64,000 nt of DNA from Homarus americanus (GCF_018991925.1 NW_024726235.1:4893912-4957911), one strand, 5' to 3'; counted from the stretch's first letter, positions 43,575 to 57,474 are shown. Notes: generated by a model not told the origin, from the sequence alone. Translations and numbers: made by a program.

Positions 43575-44255
43575 TGGCTGGAATCAGTCAGCTGTGTCTC
43601 GTGGTGCCAGGGTCATCAACTGTGCCTCATGGTGCGGGGTCAGTCAGCTGTGCTGTCGTAATTCTTGAGATCAGTCAGCTGTGTCTCGTAGTGCCAGATC
43701 AGTCAGCTGTGTCTCGTGGTGCCAGAGATCAGTCAGCGCCATCATGGTACCCAGGGTCAAGTCAGCTGTGTCTCATAGTGTCAGAGTCAGTCCAGCTATG
43801 CCTTGTGGTGCCAGGATCAGTCAGCTGTGTCTCGTGGTGCAGAGTCAGTCAGCTGTGCCTCGTGGTGCAGGATCAGTCAGCTATGCCTCGTGGTGCAGTC
43901 AGTCAGCTGTGTCTCGTGAATTGCAGGATCAGTCAGCTCTGTGCCTCGTGGTCACCGGTCAGTCAGCTGGCGCATATTGGTGCCGAGATCGATCCGGCTG
44001 TGTCGTAACCAGAGTCAGTCAGCTTAGTGTCTCGTGTGGTGCCGAGTCAGTCAGCTGTGCCTCGTGGTGCAGGATCGATCAGCGCTGTGTCTCGTGGTGC
44101 CAAGTCAGTCAGCTGTGCCTCGTGGTGCCAGGATCAGTCAGCTGTGTCTCGTGGTGCCAGAGTCAGTCAGCTGTGCCTCGTGGTGCCAGGGTCAGTCAGC
44201 TGTGCCTCGTGGTGCCAGGATCAGTCAGCTGTGCCTCGTGGTGCCAGGGTCAAGC
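43575..44255. repeat. About 29-bp minisatellite
   Basis: Around 23 copies of gtcagtcagctgtgcctcgt-ggtgccagg with indels, each holding a CAGCTG E-box core. The Ser-Gln-Leu-Cys-Leu-Val-Val frames are artefacts. Confidence 0.94.
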
Positions 44256-44949
44256 AAGAGGGGACGAGAGAGACTTACCATACTCGGGAATGGCTGCCAA
44301 ATAACATTATATCTGACGTCATCACTTCATCACAGGGCAGCATTTGAATACGGAAAAGATCCTACGTCAATTTTTTCCCTCGACTGAAGACTTGGTAGCA
44401 ACGCACCTGCCTCACTCACTCACTGTACAGCTATAACGTAGACAACTAAATCGGAACTAAATGTGCAAATCTGGACTCAGAATTAGGACACACACACATA
44501 CACAAACACTGATGACGTAATTTCGCAGTTTGCATTAATTTACACTAAATTATGCAAGGTGAGGAGCCTGGCCCCCCCCCTCCCCGGCGGGTCCAAGCCT
44601 GGTAGCTGTCATTATCATATGATTATATATTAACTTGGCCAAATGGTTCATTAATAACTACCAGTCATTTGCCTCTCGGAGACGGTCTCGGCGGATTAAC
44701 CTGAGAGCTTGTTAGATTCACTCAGTCCCTCCAAGTTTTCAAAACGTCTTATTATGAATCACTTTGAATCACTTAACTACAATAATTATAATTTAGTGAA
44801 GACTGTTTAGTATGTAAAACACAGAGTTAGCGGGTCCGACGGCTGGACGGAGTCTTGGCCGCTGGTAATTGAAGTGCTCGCTCTCGATATCAAGTCAGAT
44901 TAAATTCCCTAATCTAAATGCCACAATGATACGAAGAATCAATTACCTG
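44256..44949. other. Spacer, no gene recognised
   Basis: Unique-looking sequence with no supported gene. It may include distal promoter of the locus at 46305. Confidence 0.4.
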
Positions 44950-46304
44950 AGCGGGCAGGTGTTCACTCAGGCGGACAGTGGTGGGTGGTCAGAGGGGTGG
45001 GCGGGGCGAGGGCGGGGCTACTGAGAGGAAGGGGCGGAGCGAAGGCAGGGAGAGCGCTCATTGGCTACCGCCGACGGTCATCAATCACGGGATAATGGAC
45101 GCGGCGCCGCTGACACACGGACGCGCTGTTTCGCCCACTGCACCCCCGCCCCGCAGCCCAGCCTATTGGCCCTCGCCCACACCACCTGCCGCCACCTGCG
45201 TTCAAGAACCCCCTGTAACCGCAGCGGCAACCAATAACCACCACAAGGTGCTTGTCCAATTAATGTAGCAATCAAAATACAGCAGATATCTGAGGATTAT
45301 CTGCAGTGAGCGGAGCGTGAGGGCTGCAGCACATATGGCCGGGATGCCGCCAGTGATAGCCACACCACAAGTTATTACAAGGCTGGTAATGAGCGTGCCG
45401 CTGTGATATTAAACGCTGCCATACGAGGGTCAGGAGGCTGTAGGAGTGTGGCGGCCGCTGGGGCATCTCCCGCTGTGCTGTGTCCGCCCGCCTCGCCCAG
45501 CGCCTCTTCTACCGCGCCTCCACTATGGACCACCACTTGAGAAAATTCTCATTTTTGTGATACGGGTGTAGAGCATCGGGCGAGTGGGCGTGTGTGGTGT
45601 TGTGGGCGCCACGCAGACTCCGCCCACCAGGTGGCGGGCGCCGGGCGGCAGCACCTCTTCAGTTGATGCCCTGCAATTACGGTGTGGCGGCGCCGCGCGG
45701 TCCAGCGAGTGTGGGGTCCTGACCAGCTGCACGTGACCCCGTGCGTCTACCATCAGGTGCACGTGACCCCGTGCGTCTACCATCAGGTGCACGTGACCCC
45801 GTGCGTCTACCATCAGGTGCGCCTGACCCCTAAACTTCCGTTAGCAGTTGCAGGTGACATCCGTGCTCTTGCAACCAGCTGCACGTGATACCCGTGCCTT
45901 TACCGTCAGCTGCACGAATCCCTGGTGCTTCTGCCACTGGCAATACGTGTTCTTGATGCCGTTACCACCTGCTGCATGTGAATCCCGTGCCTCTGTCACC
46001 AGCTGCACGTGATTTTGGTGTGTAATACTTTTACCAACTGCCAGAGTAATCACCAGGTGGATGTCTTGTCTACTATCAGGCTGAGTGCACGTGTTGTGTG
46101 GGGCACTGGAGTGTGTGCACGTATTGCTGACAGTTCTAGTGTGGACTCGTGTTGTCAACGGCTCTACCGCGTGTACTCAAGGCGCCACGTGCTGCTGGCG
46201 GCACTTGTGCCATCCGGGTGCCAGAGGGCCAATTCGACAACGAGTCCGGGATTGTAGTGCCAGGGAGCGCCGCAGTGGGCGTGGCCTTCCACTAACACAG
46301 TGTC
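44950..46304 (+). promoter_or_regulatory. CpG-rich promoter/5' UTR region of transcription-factor-like gene
   Basis: The composition changes sharply from AT-rich flanks to GC- and CpG-rich. GC-box sequences (gggcggggcgagggcggggc, 44999-45018; ggggcggagc, 45031-45040) and several CCAAT/ATTGG motifs (about 45058, 45163, 45228) cluster upstream. No TATA box seen. It ends at the ATG of the exon at 46305. The 5' UTR probably includes the 30-bp repeats at 45730-45819. Transcription start not determined. Confidence 0.55.
45730..45819 (+). repeat. Three perfect 30-bp repeats with CACGTG
   Basis: Three exact tandem copies of cacgtgaccccgtgcgtcta-ccatcaggtg. Each begins with the E-box CACGTG. Diverged copies (cagctgcacgtgatacccgt and similar) extend to about 46090. 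Confidence 0.95.
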
Positions 46305-46509
46305 ATGATGGAGGTGCCTAATCTGGTGGGGGGCAGCACCCCCTCCTCCACCACCAACAGCGGGGGGCTGGGCAGCGTCACCACCAGCATCAACAACAGC
46401 GGCGGCAACAACAACAGCAGCATCATGAGCAGCGGGGGACGCAGCGCCCCCTCCGTCTTCTCCATCTCCTCCCTCGTTAACTCCAACTCTCCACCGCCCT
46501 CAATAACAG
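46305..46509 (+). CDS. First coding exon of a Gly/Ser/Asn-rich, transcription-factor-like protein (partial)
   Basis: Two consecutive ATGs (46305, 46308); the second has A at -3 and G at +4. Encodes MMEVPNLVGGSTPSSTTNSG, a low-complexity Ser/Asn/Gly region, and APSVFSISSLVNSNSPPPS, then a donor ATAACAG|GTCAGT in phase 1. Third codon positions are strongly GC-rich, as in CpG-island first exons. The short hydrophobic FSISSLV motif in a Ser/Pro context resembles N-terminal motifs of T-box and homeobox regulators, but the DNA-binding domain is not in this exon, so no family is assigned. Downstream exons were not found before 64000. Confidence 0.6.
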
Positions 46510-46739
46510 GTCAGTCTTTACCTGTCACGTCACGGGTCACTCCTGCCTCGACCAGGTCATCGATCATTGCTACTTTTCTCATGTCACGGGTCACTGCCAC
46601 ATGAAATAAGCCATAAGACTATCATCATATCATTCGGTCCATGACTCATTGTTGCCTCAACCGTGATATAGTTCACTGCCATTCAAACTAGGTCACGCAC
46701 AGGTCATTACCACTTTACTCAGGTCACCACTCCATTTAG

Positions 46740-48128
46740 ATTATTGCACAGTGATGCCCACCAGGTCACGGCTCAGTGATGCCCTCCACCAGGTCACGGC
46801 TCAGTGATGCCTCCACCAGGTCACGGCTCAGTGATGCCTCCACCAGGTCACGGCTCAGTGATGCCTCCACCAAGTCACGGCTCAGTGATGCCTCCACCAG
46901 GTCACGGCTCAGTGATGCCTCCACCAGGTCACGGCTCAGTGATGCCTCCACCAGGTCACGACTCAGTGATGCCTCCACCAAGCCACGGCTCAGTGATGCC
47001 TCCATCAGGTCACGGCTCAGTGATGCCTCCACCAGGTCATGGCTCAGTGATGCCTCCACCAGGTCATGCCTCATTGCCACCCAGCCACCGACACTGGTCT
47101 TTACCTTCTCTGACCAGTACTATCTGAACCATAGTGATGGTCATTGTCAACACAACTAGACCACTGGTCAGTGCCACCCTAACCAGGTTATAGGTCAATG
47201 CCACCTTAACTAGGTCAAAAGTCAGTGCCACCCTAACCAGGGCGTGAGTCAGTGACACCCTAACCAGGACATGAGTCGGTGCCACCCTAACCAGATCATA
47301 GGTCAGTGACACCTTAACCAGGTCATAGGTCAGTGCCACCCTAACCAGGGCGTGAGTCAGTGACACCCTAACCAGGTCATGAGTCGGTGCCACCCAAACC
47401 AGATTATGGGTCAGTGCCACCCTAACCAGGTCATGAGTCAGTGCCACCCTAACCAGGTCATAGGTCAGTGCCACTCTAACCAGGTCATAGGGTCAGTACT
47501 AACCAACCATGTCATGAGACAGTGCCACCCTAACCAGGTCATGAGTCGGTGCCACCCCAGAACCAGATCATGAGTCGGTGGCACCCGAACCATGACATGG
47601 GCCAGTGCCACCCTAACCAAGTCATGAATCAGTGCAACCCTAGCCAGGTCATGGGTCAGTGCAAATCTAACCAGGTCATGGGTCAGTGCCACCTTAACCA
47701 TGTCATGAGTCAGTGCCACCCTAACCATGTCATGAGTCAATGCCACCCTAACCAGGTCATGAGTCGGTGTCACTCTAACCAAATCATGAGTCGGTAGCAC
47801 CCTAACCATGACATGGGCCAGTGCCATCCTAACCAGGTCATGAATCAGTGCAACCCTAACCAGGTCATGGGTCAGTGCCACCCTAACCAGGCCATAGGTC
47901 AGTGCCACTCTAACCATGTCATGAGTCAGTGCCACCCTAACCAAGTCATGAATCAGTGCAACCCTAACCAGGTCATGGGTCAGTGCCAATCTAACCAGGT
48001 CATGGGTCAGTGCCATCCTAACCATGTCATGAGTCAGTGCCACCCTAACCAGGTCATGGGTCAGTGCCAATCTAACCAGGTCATGGGTCAGTGCCACCCT
48101 AACCAGGTCATGAATCGGTGCCACCCAA
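46740..48128. repeat. 27-bp minisatellite with AGGTCA half sites
   Basis: Two related blocks of a 27-bp unit: about 12 copies of gtgatgcctccaccaggtca-cggctca (46740-47075) and about 36 copies of gtcagtgccaccctaaccag-gtcatgg (47160-48128). Joined units contain AGGTCA-n-GG(G/C)TCA. The array fills the start of the intron after the exon at 46305-46509. The Ser-Asp-Ala-Ser-Thr-Arg and Leu-Val-Arg-Val-Ala frames are artefacts. Confidence 0.94.
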
Positions 48129-49250
48129 AATTGATTTGAGATTTTTGGCACCCTGTGAGGTCATAAACCAGAGATGACTCAACCAGGTTAAGAGTCGATG
48201 GTAATCTCAACAGCTCGTATCTTGTTTCAATGACAGGTCAAAGTTCAAGTGCTGAGGAGGTCACATGATAAACAAAAAAGGAAGAACCCCCCTGCAAAAA
48301 TATTTAGTTGTGTTATCAAGAATTTTGGGGAACATTAATTATGTCATACTATTAATTTATGTTTTTTTTTATTAAATATTAAATTATAGACGTTTTGCAA
48401 ATGAGAATAATTATGTATATTTACACACGAAACCAAGAGACACGTGTGGTGGGGTTTAAAGTCTTAGCAGCTGGTGAATGAGTCACCTTCAAGTGTGTTC
48501 TTAAGATGGGACCAAATGTATTACTTTTATGAGACGTTTGTTATATTACACCAAAGTGACTCATATAAGCTTCTATAGCACGTGTTATCATGGTAAATAA
48601 ATAAATAAATAAAATTAAATAAATAAAGGGGTAGATAGATACAGGTAGAACGATATAGGAAGATAGATACGATAGGTATACGTATATACATATAGGTAGT
48701 TAGCTTGATAGATAGACAAATATAGATTCCGACTGGTCTTGTGTTGTCTACAATGTGAAGTCCTCTGTTAACATTGCAGCTGGAATAGACCTTTATGCTG
48801 CTACTTCTATCATATATCCTGAACACTTCAACAAATCCTTCTAAGATTTCGTACACACAAAAATACCATAGAATAATAAATAAAAACGAAGCTGTTGAAA
48901 GAAATTGTAACCCCAGAATTTCGCATATGTTTTTTCACCATATCTACAAAACGGTGAGAGAGAGACCAACATTTACTTAACACTTTAGATAGATATATTA
49001 ACTCTACACAACTTTTATTCAATACATTTTTCTATTACATTTGTTCTTTAGATGATATAGCCTAGTAAACAATATGTCACTTGCCCATTGTTTGCTACTT
49101 GAGAATATATATTGGGTAAAGATGCCATGTTAATTTCACCTTCCCAGGATTAAATAATGACTTTTATAATTCAGGTTAAAAAAACACACAGAAAATTTGT
49201 TTACTTACATCTACACCACAATTATCCATTATTGAACTGCAAGCAAAACA
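48129..49250. other. Probable intron, AT-rich, no exon recognised
   Basis: Includes short ATAA and ATAG tetranucleotide runs at 48594-48670 and no coding signal. Confidence 0.45.
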
Positions 49251-49532
49251 TACACACACATACATGCACGCAGAAAAAACACACACACACAGAAACACTC
49301 ACACACAGAAACACACATTCAAACACTCACACCTCAGAAACATTCACTCTCACACACACACAAAGTATCACCCTCAAATGTTATCACCTCACCAGAATAA
49401 GTCAACCCGACACGTGAACCAACACAGATGCACCAGGTGTGTCAAGACTCCACATCTCTGTTTACAGGGTGTGTTGCGTCAGCTGTGCTTTATTTGGGTC
49501 ATCACGTGAGCTAATATCCCACTGTTATATAT

Positions 49533-49675
49533 TTGCAGTGTTTTTGTTATTTTTTTTTTATTTTTGTTGTTGTTTTTGTTTGTTGTTGTTTTTGTTTATT
49601 GTTTTTGTTTTGGTTTTTGTTGTTTTTTGTTTGTTGTTGTTGTTTGTTGTTTTTGTTGTTGTTGTTGCTGTTGGG
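49533..49675. repeat. T-rich (TTG)n/(TTTTTG)n tract
   Basis: Low-complexity TTTTTGTTG repeats on the plus strand. Confidence 0.92.
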
Positions 49676-49744
49676 TAATCTGGTTTTTGATGTGATTATT
49701 TTTCATCCACTGAAATAATTAATTTAGAACTTGTACATGATTCA

Positions 49745-50040
49745 TTTATTGGAGTTATTTAGTTTTAATTTATTGGAGTTATTGGAATTATTTACTGGTC
49801 ATTTATTGGAGTTATTTACTGGTCATTTATTGGAGTTATTTACTGGTCATTTATTGGAGTTATTTACTGGTCATTTATTGGAGTTATTTACTAGTCATTT
49901 ATTGGAGTTATTTACTAGTCATTTATTGGAGTTATTTACTAGTCATTTATTGGAGTTATTTACTAGTCATTTATTGGAGTTATTTATTGATCATTTATTG
50001 GAGTTATTTACTAGTCATTTATTAGTTATTTATTGATCAT
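49745..50040. repeat. 24-bp minisatellite
   Basis: About twelve copies of gttatttactggtcatttat-tgga. Confidence 0.95.
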
Positions 50041-50285
50041 TTACTTACGTTATTGGGGTCATTATCTAACGCCAAGGTGTGATAAATTCAGTAATAATTT
50101 AGCAAATGAAACTATATGGATAAAACTATATAAAACTTATTTGTTAATCTGTTTTTTCGACTTTAACATCTGACTAACATTTTGATCTTTTAAAACTGTT
50201 AAGTAAAGGATCTGTTGCTCGCTGGTCGTAGGATTTTAGTTTTAATCGGACTTTGATTTCCTTCATAGCCTAGTTTCTTTTCTTC
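50041..50285. other. Spacer, no feature recognised
   Basis: AT-rich sequence between two arrays. Confidence 0.4.
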
Positions 50286-51015
50286 CTATCCCAGTTTTCT
50301 TTCTTTTTGGATTCTCTCTCTTTCTTCTTAGTTTATTTTTCTCTTTATCCTAGTTTTCTTTTCTTCCTCCTTAGTTTTATTTCTTCCTATTCTAGTTCTT
50401 CCTATCAATTTTTCTTTCTTCCTATCTGTTTTTCTTTCCTTTCTACCCTAACTGTTTTCTATCGATTTTCCTTCTTCCTATCAATTTTTCTTTTTTCATA
50501 TCTATTTTTCTTTCTTCCCATCATTTTTTCTTTCTTCCCCTCAATTTTTCTTTCTTCCTATCTATTTCCTTTCCTTTCTACCCTAGCTTTTTCCTATCTA
50601 TTTTTCTTTCTTTCCATCAAATTTTCTTTCTTCATTTCTATTTTTCTTTCTTCATTTCTATTTTTCTTTCTTCCTATCTATTTTTCTTTCTTCCTATCAA
50701 TTTTTCTTTCTTCCCATCAATTGTTCTTTCTTCCTATCAATTTTTCTTTCTTCCTATCTATTTTTCTTTCTTCCTATCAATTTTTCTTTCTTCCTATCAA
50801 TTTTTCTTTCTTCCCATCAATTTTTCTTTCTTCCTATATATTTTTCTTTCTTCCTATCAATTTTTCTTTCTTCCTATCTATTTTTCTTTCCTCCTATCAA
50901 TTTTTCTTTCTTCCTATCAATTTTTCTTTCTTCCTATCATTTTTTCTTTCTTCCTATCAATTTTTCTTTCTTCCTATCAATTTTTCTTTTCTTCCTACCC
51001 TAGCTTTCTTTTTCT
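50286..51015. repeat. 20-bp pyrimidine-rich minisatellite
   Basis: About 33 copies of tttttctttcttcctatcaa. The 264-residue Phe/Ser/Leu frame is an artefact of it, not a membrane protein. Confidence 0.95.
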
Positions 51016-51341
51016 TCAATAGAACTTCACTGGCGCCACAACATTTCGTATGGGTTGGTTGGGCAGCTTGTGACCTATCGTACAAGAGGAGACTAAAATA
51101 AAAATCAAATATTGCTGCAGTTGTTCACCAGATGACGTCATACCTTTACAGATCACGTGACAGCTGGGTACACCGGAAATACAGTACCTTCATTATTTAT
51201 CCGTCAAGGTTCGTATTATCAGGACGCACCCCCCTTGTGTACTCTACCTCCCTCAGTCCAACACAAAACAATTCCTTGTATATTATTTCCCTCCATAAAT
51301 CTTACCTCAAACTTGTGCCGTTGATGATGTAAAAATGGGTA

Positions 51342-51548
51342 CAGTGAAACCTCCATATAACGGATTTATTTTCCCTATATAATCCGCTATTTGGGGGGGG
51401 GGGGGATCCCATCTAATGGACCCACTCGATATATTAGGACTTTCATCTCCATAAATTTCGTTAGATGGAAGTTTCACATCTAATATACTATACCCTTGAT
51501 ATAACGGACTTTTCTCTACCTGTAGTTCGTTAAATAGAAGTTTCATTG
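51342..51548. mobile_element. Tc1/mariner (Tigger-like) MITE
   Basis: A 207-bp element with imperfect terminal inverted repeats of about 24 bp: cagtgaaacctccatataac at the left and, on the other strand, caatgaaacttctatttaac at the right. Left flank ends TA. Known: Tigger elements share the cagt-gaacct-c-tataacgg type terminus and insert at TA. No transposase present. Confidence 0.65.
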
Positions 51549-51984
51549 AAGTTTAGGTCTAGTGAGAGCTGATCCACTTGCTATACATACCCCGCTAAAG
51601 TGTGAGGGATGTTCGGTAAGTTGCTTTAGAATCAGCGCTGTGTTTCATGGCCACGTCTCTCCCCTGTATGAACTCATATTGAATAACAAAACACGGGCCC
51701 TTATAGCCGTCAGGAGATCACGTCCATAGGCAAGATAAAACAGATAATGGCTAAATGGCTACAGTCGGTCATTAATTTCACGCTTAATAACAAATCACAA
51801 ATCGAATCTATTTACTATTATGATGATGGAGTGACGTGTTGGTTATACAAAACAAAAAAAATTATAATATGCAAGGACAATTTATGCAGTGGATAACATA
51901 TGCAAATCAGTATATTTGTATAGAAAAATCGAAACACTTGAGGAATCACCCATCAGCTTATCTCACCTTAACCTAACCTAACTC

Positions 51985-52290
51985 AGGTGGTGCCAGGTGG
52001 TCTAAACTCAGGTGGTCTAATCACAGGTGGTGCTAGATGGTCTAAACTCAGGTGGTGCCAGGTGGTCTAAACTCAGGTGGTGCCAGGTGGTGCTAGGTGG
52101 TCTAAACTCAGGTGGTGCCAGGTGGTCTAAGCTCAGGTGGTGCTAGGTGGTCTAAGTGGTACAGGTGGGGCTAAACTTAGGTGGTTTGAACTCACGTGGT
52201 GTTAGATACACTAAACTCGGGTAGTGTCAGGTGGTTATAGGTGGGGATAAACTCAGGTGGTACAGGTGGGTTAGGTTAGGTTAGGTGGGT
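51985..52290. repeat. About 25-bp minisatellite (ggtggtgccaggtggtctaa)
   Basis: About twelve imperfect copies of actcaggtggtgccaggtgg-tctaa, ending in a short TTAGG run at about 52270. Confidence 0.9.
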
Positions 52291-52364
52291 TTTAATTTCA
52301 AGTGGTAACAGGTGGACCAAACTGAAGTACTTACAAGTGTTTTTCCGGAAGAGTGAAGTATCTT

Positions 52365-52705
52365 ATGATTGATGATGATTGGTGGTTAAATTGATAATGA
52401 TGGTGATTAATGATTATGAAAATGATGGTGATGATTAATGATTGTTGGATTAATGATATTGATGGCGATAATGATGGTGATTGATGATGATGATGGTTTA
52501 ATTGATAATGATGGTGATGAATACTGATTGATGATGATTAAATGATAATAATAATGATGCTAGTGATGATGACGATGATGGTGGTGATGACTAAGGATTG
52601 ATGATTTGATTGATAATGACGACGAATGTTAGTGATGATGGTGGTGATGGTGATTCTGCTGATGGCGATGATGAAGACAGTGGTGAGAGTGTTAGTGATG
52701 ATGAT
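52365..52705. repeat. (GATGAT)n degenerate region
   Basis: Imperfect gatgatggtgatgattaatg repeats. Confidence 0.85.
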
Positions 52706-53910
<1,205 letters not shown>

Positions 53911-53944
53911 TTTGATAATTTGTTTTCAAAGAACAAAGATGTAT

Positions 53945-54025
53945 TCAGCCACTGACAAATAAATTTATGTAACATATTATCAGTTTTGAACTGACCGTCA
54001 CTAAGGTTTATTTATTTGTCAGTGG
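53945..54025. repeat. Short inverted repeat (cactgacaaataaat)
   Basis: cactgacaaataaat near 53951 pairs with atttatttgtcagtg near 54010. Confidence 0.8.
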
Positions 54026-54255
54026 CCCAAGGTTAAAAATGCTTTGACAACCTTTGATCTAGATGTATGATAGTTATTTAGTGGGTCCCTTATTTTTGAC
54101 CTGACCTGACTAGTCACGTCACCCCCCTTCTCTAAAGCTCCTTTACGTGTGTGTTGGTGTGGGGATTAGTGGATGACATCATTATGACCTAACCTCATGT
54201 TTTTAAGGTCACCCTGTATATTTAAGCCTCTCTCTGTCCATGTAATCCAGTTGCC

Positions 54256-54522
<267 letters not shown>

Positions 54523-54592
54523 TCAACGACCTCACCAGCAAGGAATCGTGATTATATGTTCAAAGTCCGCGTGTTATATGGACTAAAATGAA

Positions 54593-54600
<8 letters not shown>
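54523..54600. mobile_element. SINE family S remnants, copy 4
   Basis: aatcaacgacctcaccagca resembles the minus-strand SINE end, and aaagtccgcgtgttatatgg resembles its plus-strand tail (aagtccgcgtgctctattgg at 58877). Both degraded, next to AT arrays on each side. Confidence 0.5.
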
Positions 54601-54682
<82 letters not shown>

Positions 54683-54716
54683 TTATATATATATTTATAT
54701 ATATTATATATATATG
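54594..54716. repeat. (AT)n microsatellite with TTTATA interruptions
   Basis: AT run to about 54670, then atatttatat repeats. Confidence 0.96.
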
Positions 54717-55885
54717 TTATACGATTTAATGAAAAAATACTGAAAAGAACGTCCATAATTGCAAACTCCTAATACCTGATAATTGTCACTTATTATGGAG
54801 TATTGTCGAACTATAATGTAAGTATTTCGTTTATTGACAACATTACCAAGTGTTGTCTCATGATGGTAGACACAGTCAGGGTAATGGAGGGATAAATCGT
54901 TGTGTTTTAAGTTTGATTTATTTGACGGATGAAGATTATTATAACATTTATCTATTTCTTTTACTTTGTTTTGATTTTGATATTTCGAGTTCTCTCGTGA
55001 CTTAGAATTACGAAACCATAAAATAGTTCTGTTTTATACTCCTGTCTTATGCCACTGTGATGATTGAATGTTTATATAATTACTTGACGATATTAACGAC
55101 GGAGTATATAATAATAGTAATAATAATTATTATTATTATTATATTCTTTCATTAACTCAATCAACTCGTATAGTCATTAATTCATTTCAAAAGGATCATG
55201 TAAATCACTTCAGCTATTTTCAAAACTCCTTTACGAGTGATTTACATATCAAAAGGCTGTTTTATACATGGCCTGACTCATACTAATAAACTAAGGTGTC
55301 TACTATAAAGAAATATTATCTTGAATTATACCTTAAACCTCGATTATAAATGGAAATAACGAAAGATGGTTATACACTACTCTTGGATAGAGTATATCGT
55401 TTTGGCTATACTGTGCTTACCTGTGTGTGGTATTCGGACATCATATACATTTTCTCTCGATCTAAATTTATATTACCGAGTCTCTTAGGTACAGTCCCAT
55501 TCACCTGGACGTTTACAGGAGAATCTCGTCAGGTTTTGTTCAGTGTGGCAGACTTGTGTTTGTTTATATTTGACAGAAGGAAACTCGCAATAGTAATCTT
55601 AATATGGAATTAAAGTAAAACAATATTAAAACATATATCTCAATGTTATGATTTGTCGAATATTTATAAAACAAACCCCTGTAAACCCACTAGTGAAGGG
55701 AACTGTACATTAGGACGTTAGTGGCTTACCTGAGAACACTAATGGGCAAATTTATTAGTTTTTTAGGCAACAATGCCCACAGAATACAACACATTGCGAG
55801 CAGAGAAACATTACAAACACTACGTCACACGACACAAAACACAACGATTTTCTAACAATACAAAACATTGCTCACGTGACCTCCT
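54717..55885. other. Spacer, AT-rich, no gene recognised
   Basis: The plus-strand frame at 55350-55613 lacks recognisable domains and codon bias; not called. Confidence 0.45.
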
Positions 55886-56405
55886 CCCCCTTAACTCCCC
55901 TCGCTAAGGTGACCCTCCTCCCCTCACTAAGGTGACCCTCCTCCCCTCACTAAGGTGGCCCTCCTCCCCTCGCTAAGGTGACCCTCCTCCCCTCACTAAG
56001 GTGACCCTCCTCCCCTCACTAAGGTGGCCCTCCTCCCCGCCCTAGGTGGCCTCCTCCAGCCCTCCTCCCCTCGCTAAGGTGGCCCTCCTCCCTCTCCTAA
56101 GGTGGCCTCCTCCCTCCTCCCCTCCCCTCTAAGGTGGCCCTCCTCGCTGGTGGCCCTCCTCCCCGGTGGCCCTCTCAGGTGGCCCTCCTCCCCTCACTAA
56201 GGTGGCCCTCCTCCCCTCGCTAAGGTGGCCCTCCTCCCCCTAAGGTGGCCCCCCCTCCCTCCTTCAGGTGGCCCTCCTCCCCTCGCTAAGGTGGCCCTCC
56301 CTCGGTGGTGGCCTCTCTCCCCTCGGTGGCCCTCCTCCCCTCGGTGGCCCTACTCCCCTCCTAAGGTGGCCCTCCTCCCCTCGCTAAGGTGGCCCTCCTC
56401 CCCCT
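55886..56405. repeat. 23-bp C-rich minisatellite
   Basis: About 24 copies of aaggtggccctcctcccctc-gct and shorter variants. Confidence 0.94.
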
Positions 56406-56683
56406 AACTCATATAACCCACTACCCTAGCTCAGGTAAACTCCCTCCCCTAGCCCTCACCACCCATCCTCACTCCCCTACATCACTCACTTAATTACCAC
56501 ACACATGTCCTCGACCGTTAAGTATCGACCGAATGTGAGTGTGGTGATTGATAACCTGTGTCGCTAACCCTTTACTTTCCTACATCGTGAATGACTACAT
56601 TTAGCCATGAAAAGGGATTCTATTTTATTTTGTCTTAATATACTGTACTTGGTAGTGTGTGTTGTGTGTGTGTGGTTTTGTGT

Positions 56684-56718
<35 letters not shown>

Positions 56719-57474
56719 GGAAAATCGATCTCTGTATGTTGTTGGAATAAGAGTAAATTTTGGTGATGTGGTCAGTGATATATTTCTAATTTTTGCTCAT
56801 CATTAGCATTGAAGATTAGTATCATTGAGGGGTGTTTAGTGGTAATGGTGCTGTACGTTGGCCGCTGGCTATTGGCGTGCAGATACACACACATTCACAC
56901 ACACACACACACACACATTCACACACACAGACATATGTTACGGGCGTAACATTTGTATATGTGTGTGCGTGAAATTGCCCAGTTCATGAACAGGGCAGTC
57001 AATTTGCCCAGTTCGTGAAATGGGATCTCAATCTCAACCAACTCAACTTAACCTATCCTAACACGACTCGATCGAACCTAACCTAGCCTAGTCTAACTTA
57101 GCCTATCCTACCCTAGTTTAATCCAACTAAACTAAACCTAGGTTAGGTTAGGTTAGGCGCCTATTAAATGAAATAAGCAAAATGACCTAACCTAACCAAC
57201 TTAATCTAATATAACATAATTTAGGATAGCTAAGTTACGTTAGGTAAGGTTGAGTTAATGTATACACACACACATAAATGAGGTAGTAGGCAGCTACCAA
57301 ACAGGGAGGTACTACCGCCTGGGAAGATATTGCACAGGTGTTGGCTAATGGTAGACCCCTGCTGTCATATGGCATCACGAACATTGTGACCAAGTCCAAG
57401 GTTGCTGATCTGACTTTCTGCCTCATTTACACACAATTGCAGGTCTCAATTGTTTCTCTTCCTGGACAACACAA
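56406..57474. other. Spacer; TG and CA runs, degenerate TTAGG/CCTAA
   Basis: A GT run at about 56690-56716, CA runs near 56885-56930, and CCTAA/TTAGG-like repeats in both orientations at 57035-57260. No gene recognised. Confidence 0.5.

Noticed and set aside
45065..45275. Minus-strand ORFs in the CpG-rich promoter region
   Set aside because: GC-rich sequence has few stop codons; no domain, and the better-supported coding direction is plus at 46305.
50307..51101. 264-residue Phe/Ser/Leu ORF that looks like a multipass membrane protein
   Set aside because: The hydrophobicity comes from a 20-bp pyrimidine-rich minisatellite; the period of 20 residues per three units exposes it.
55350..55613. 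87-residue ORF in the AT-rich spacer
   Set aside because: Unremarkable length for chance, no domain or codon bias.
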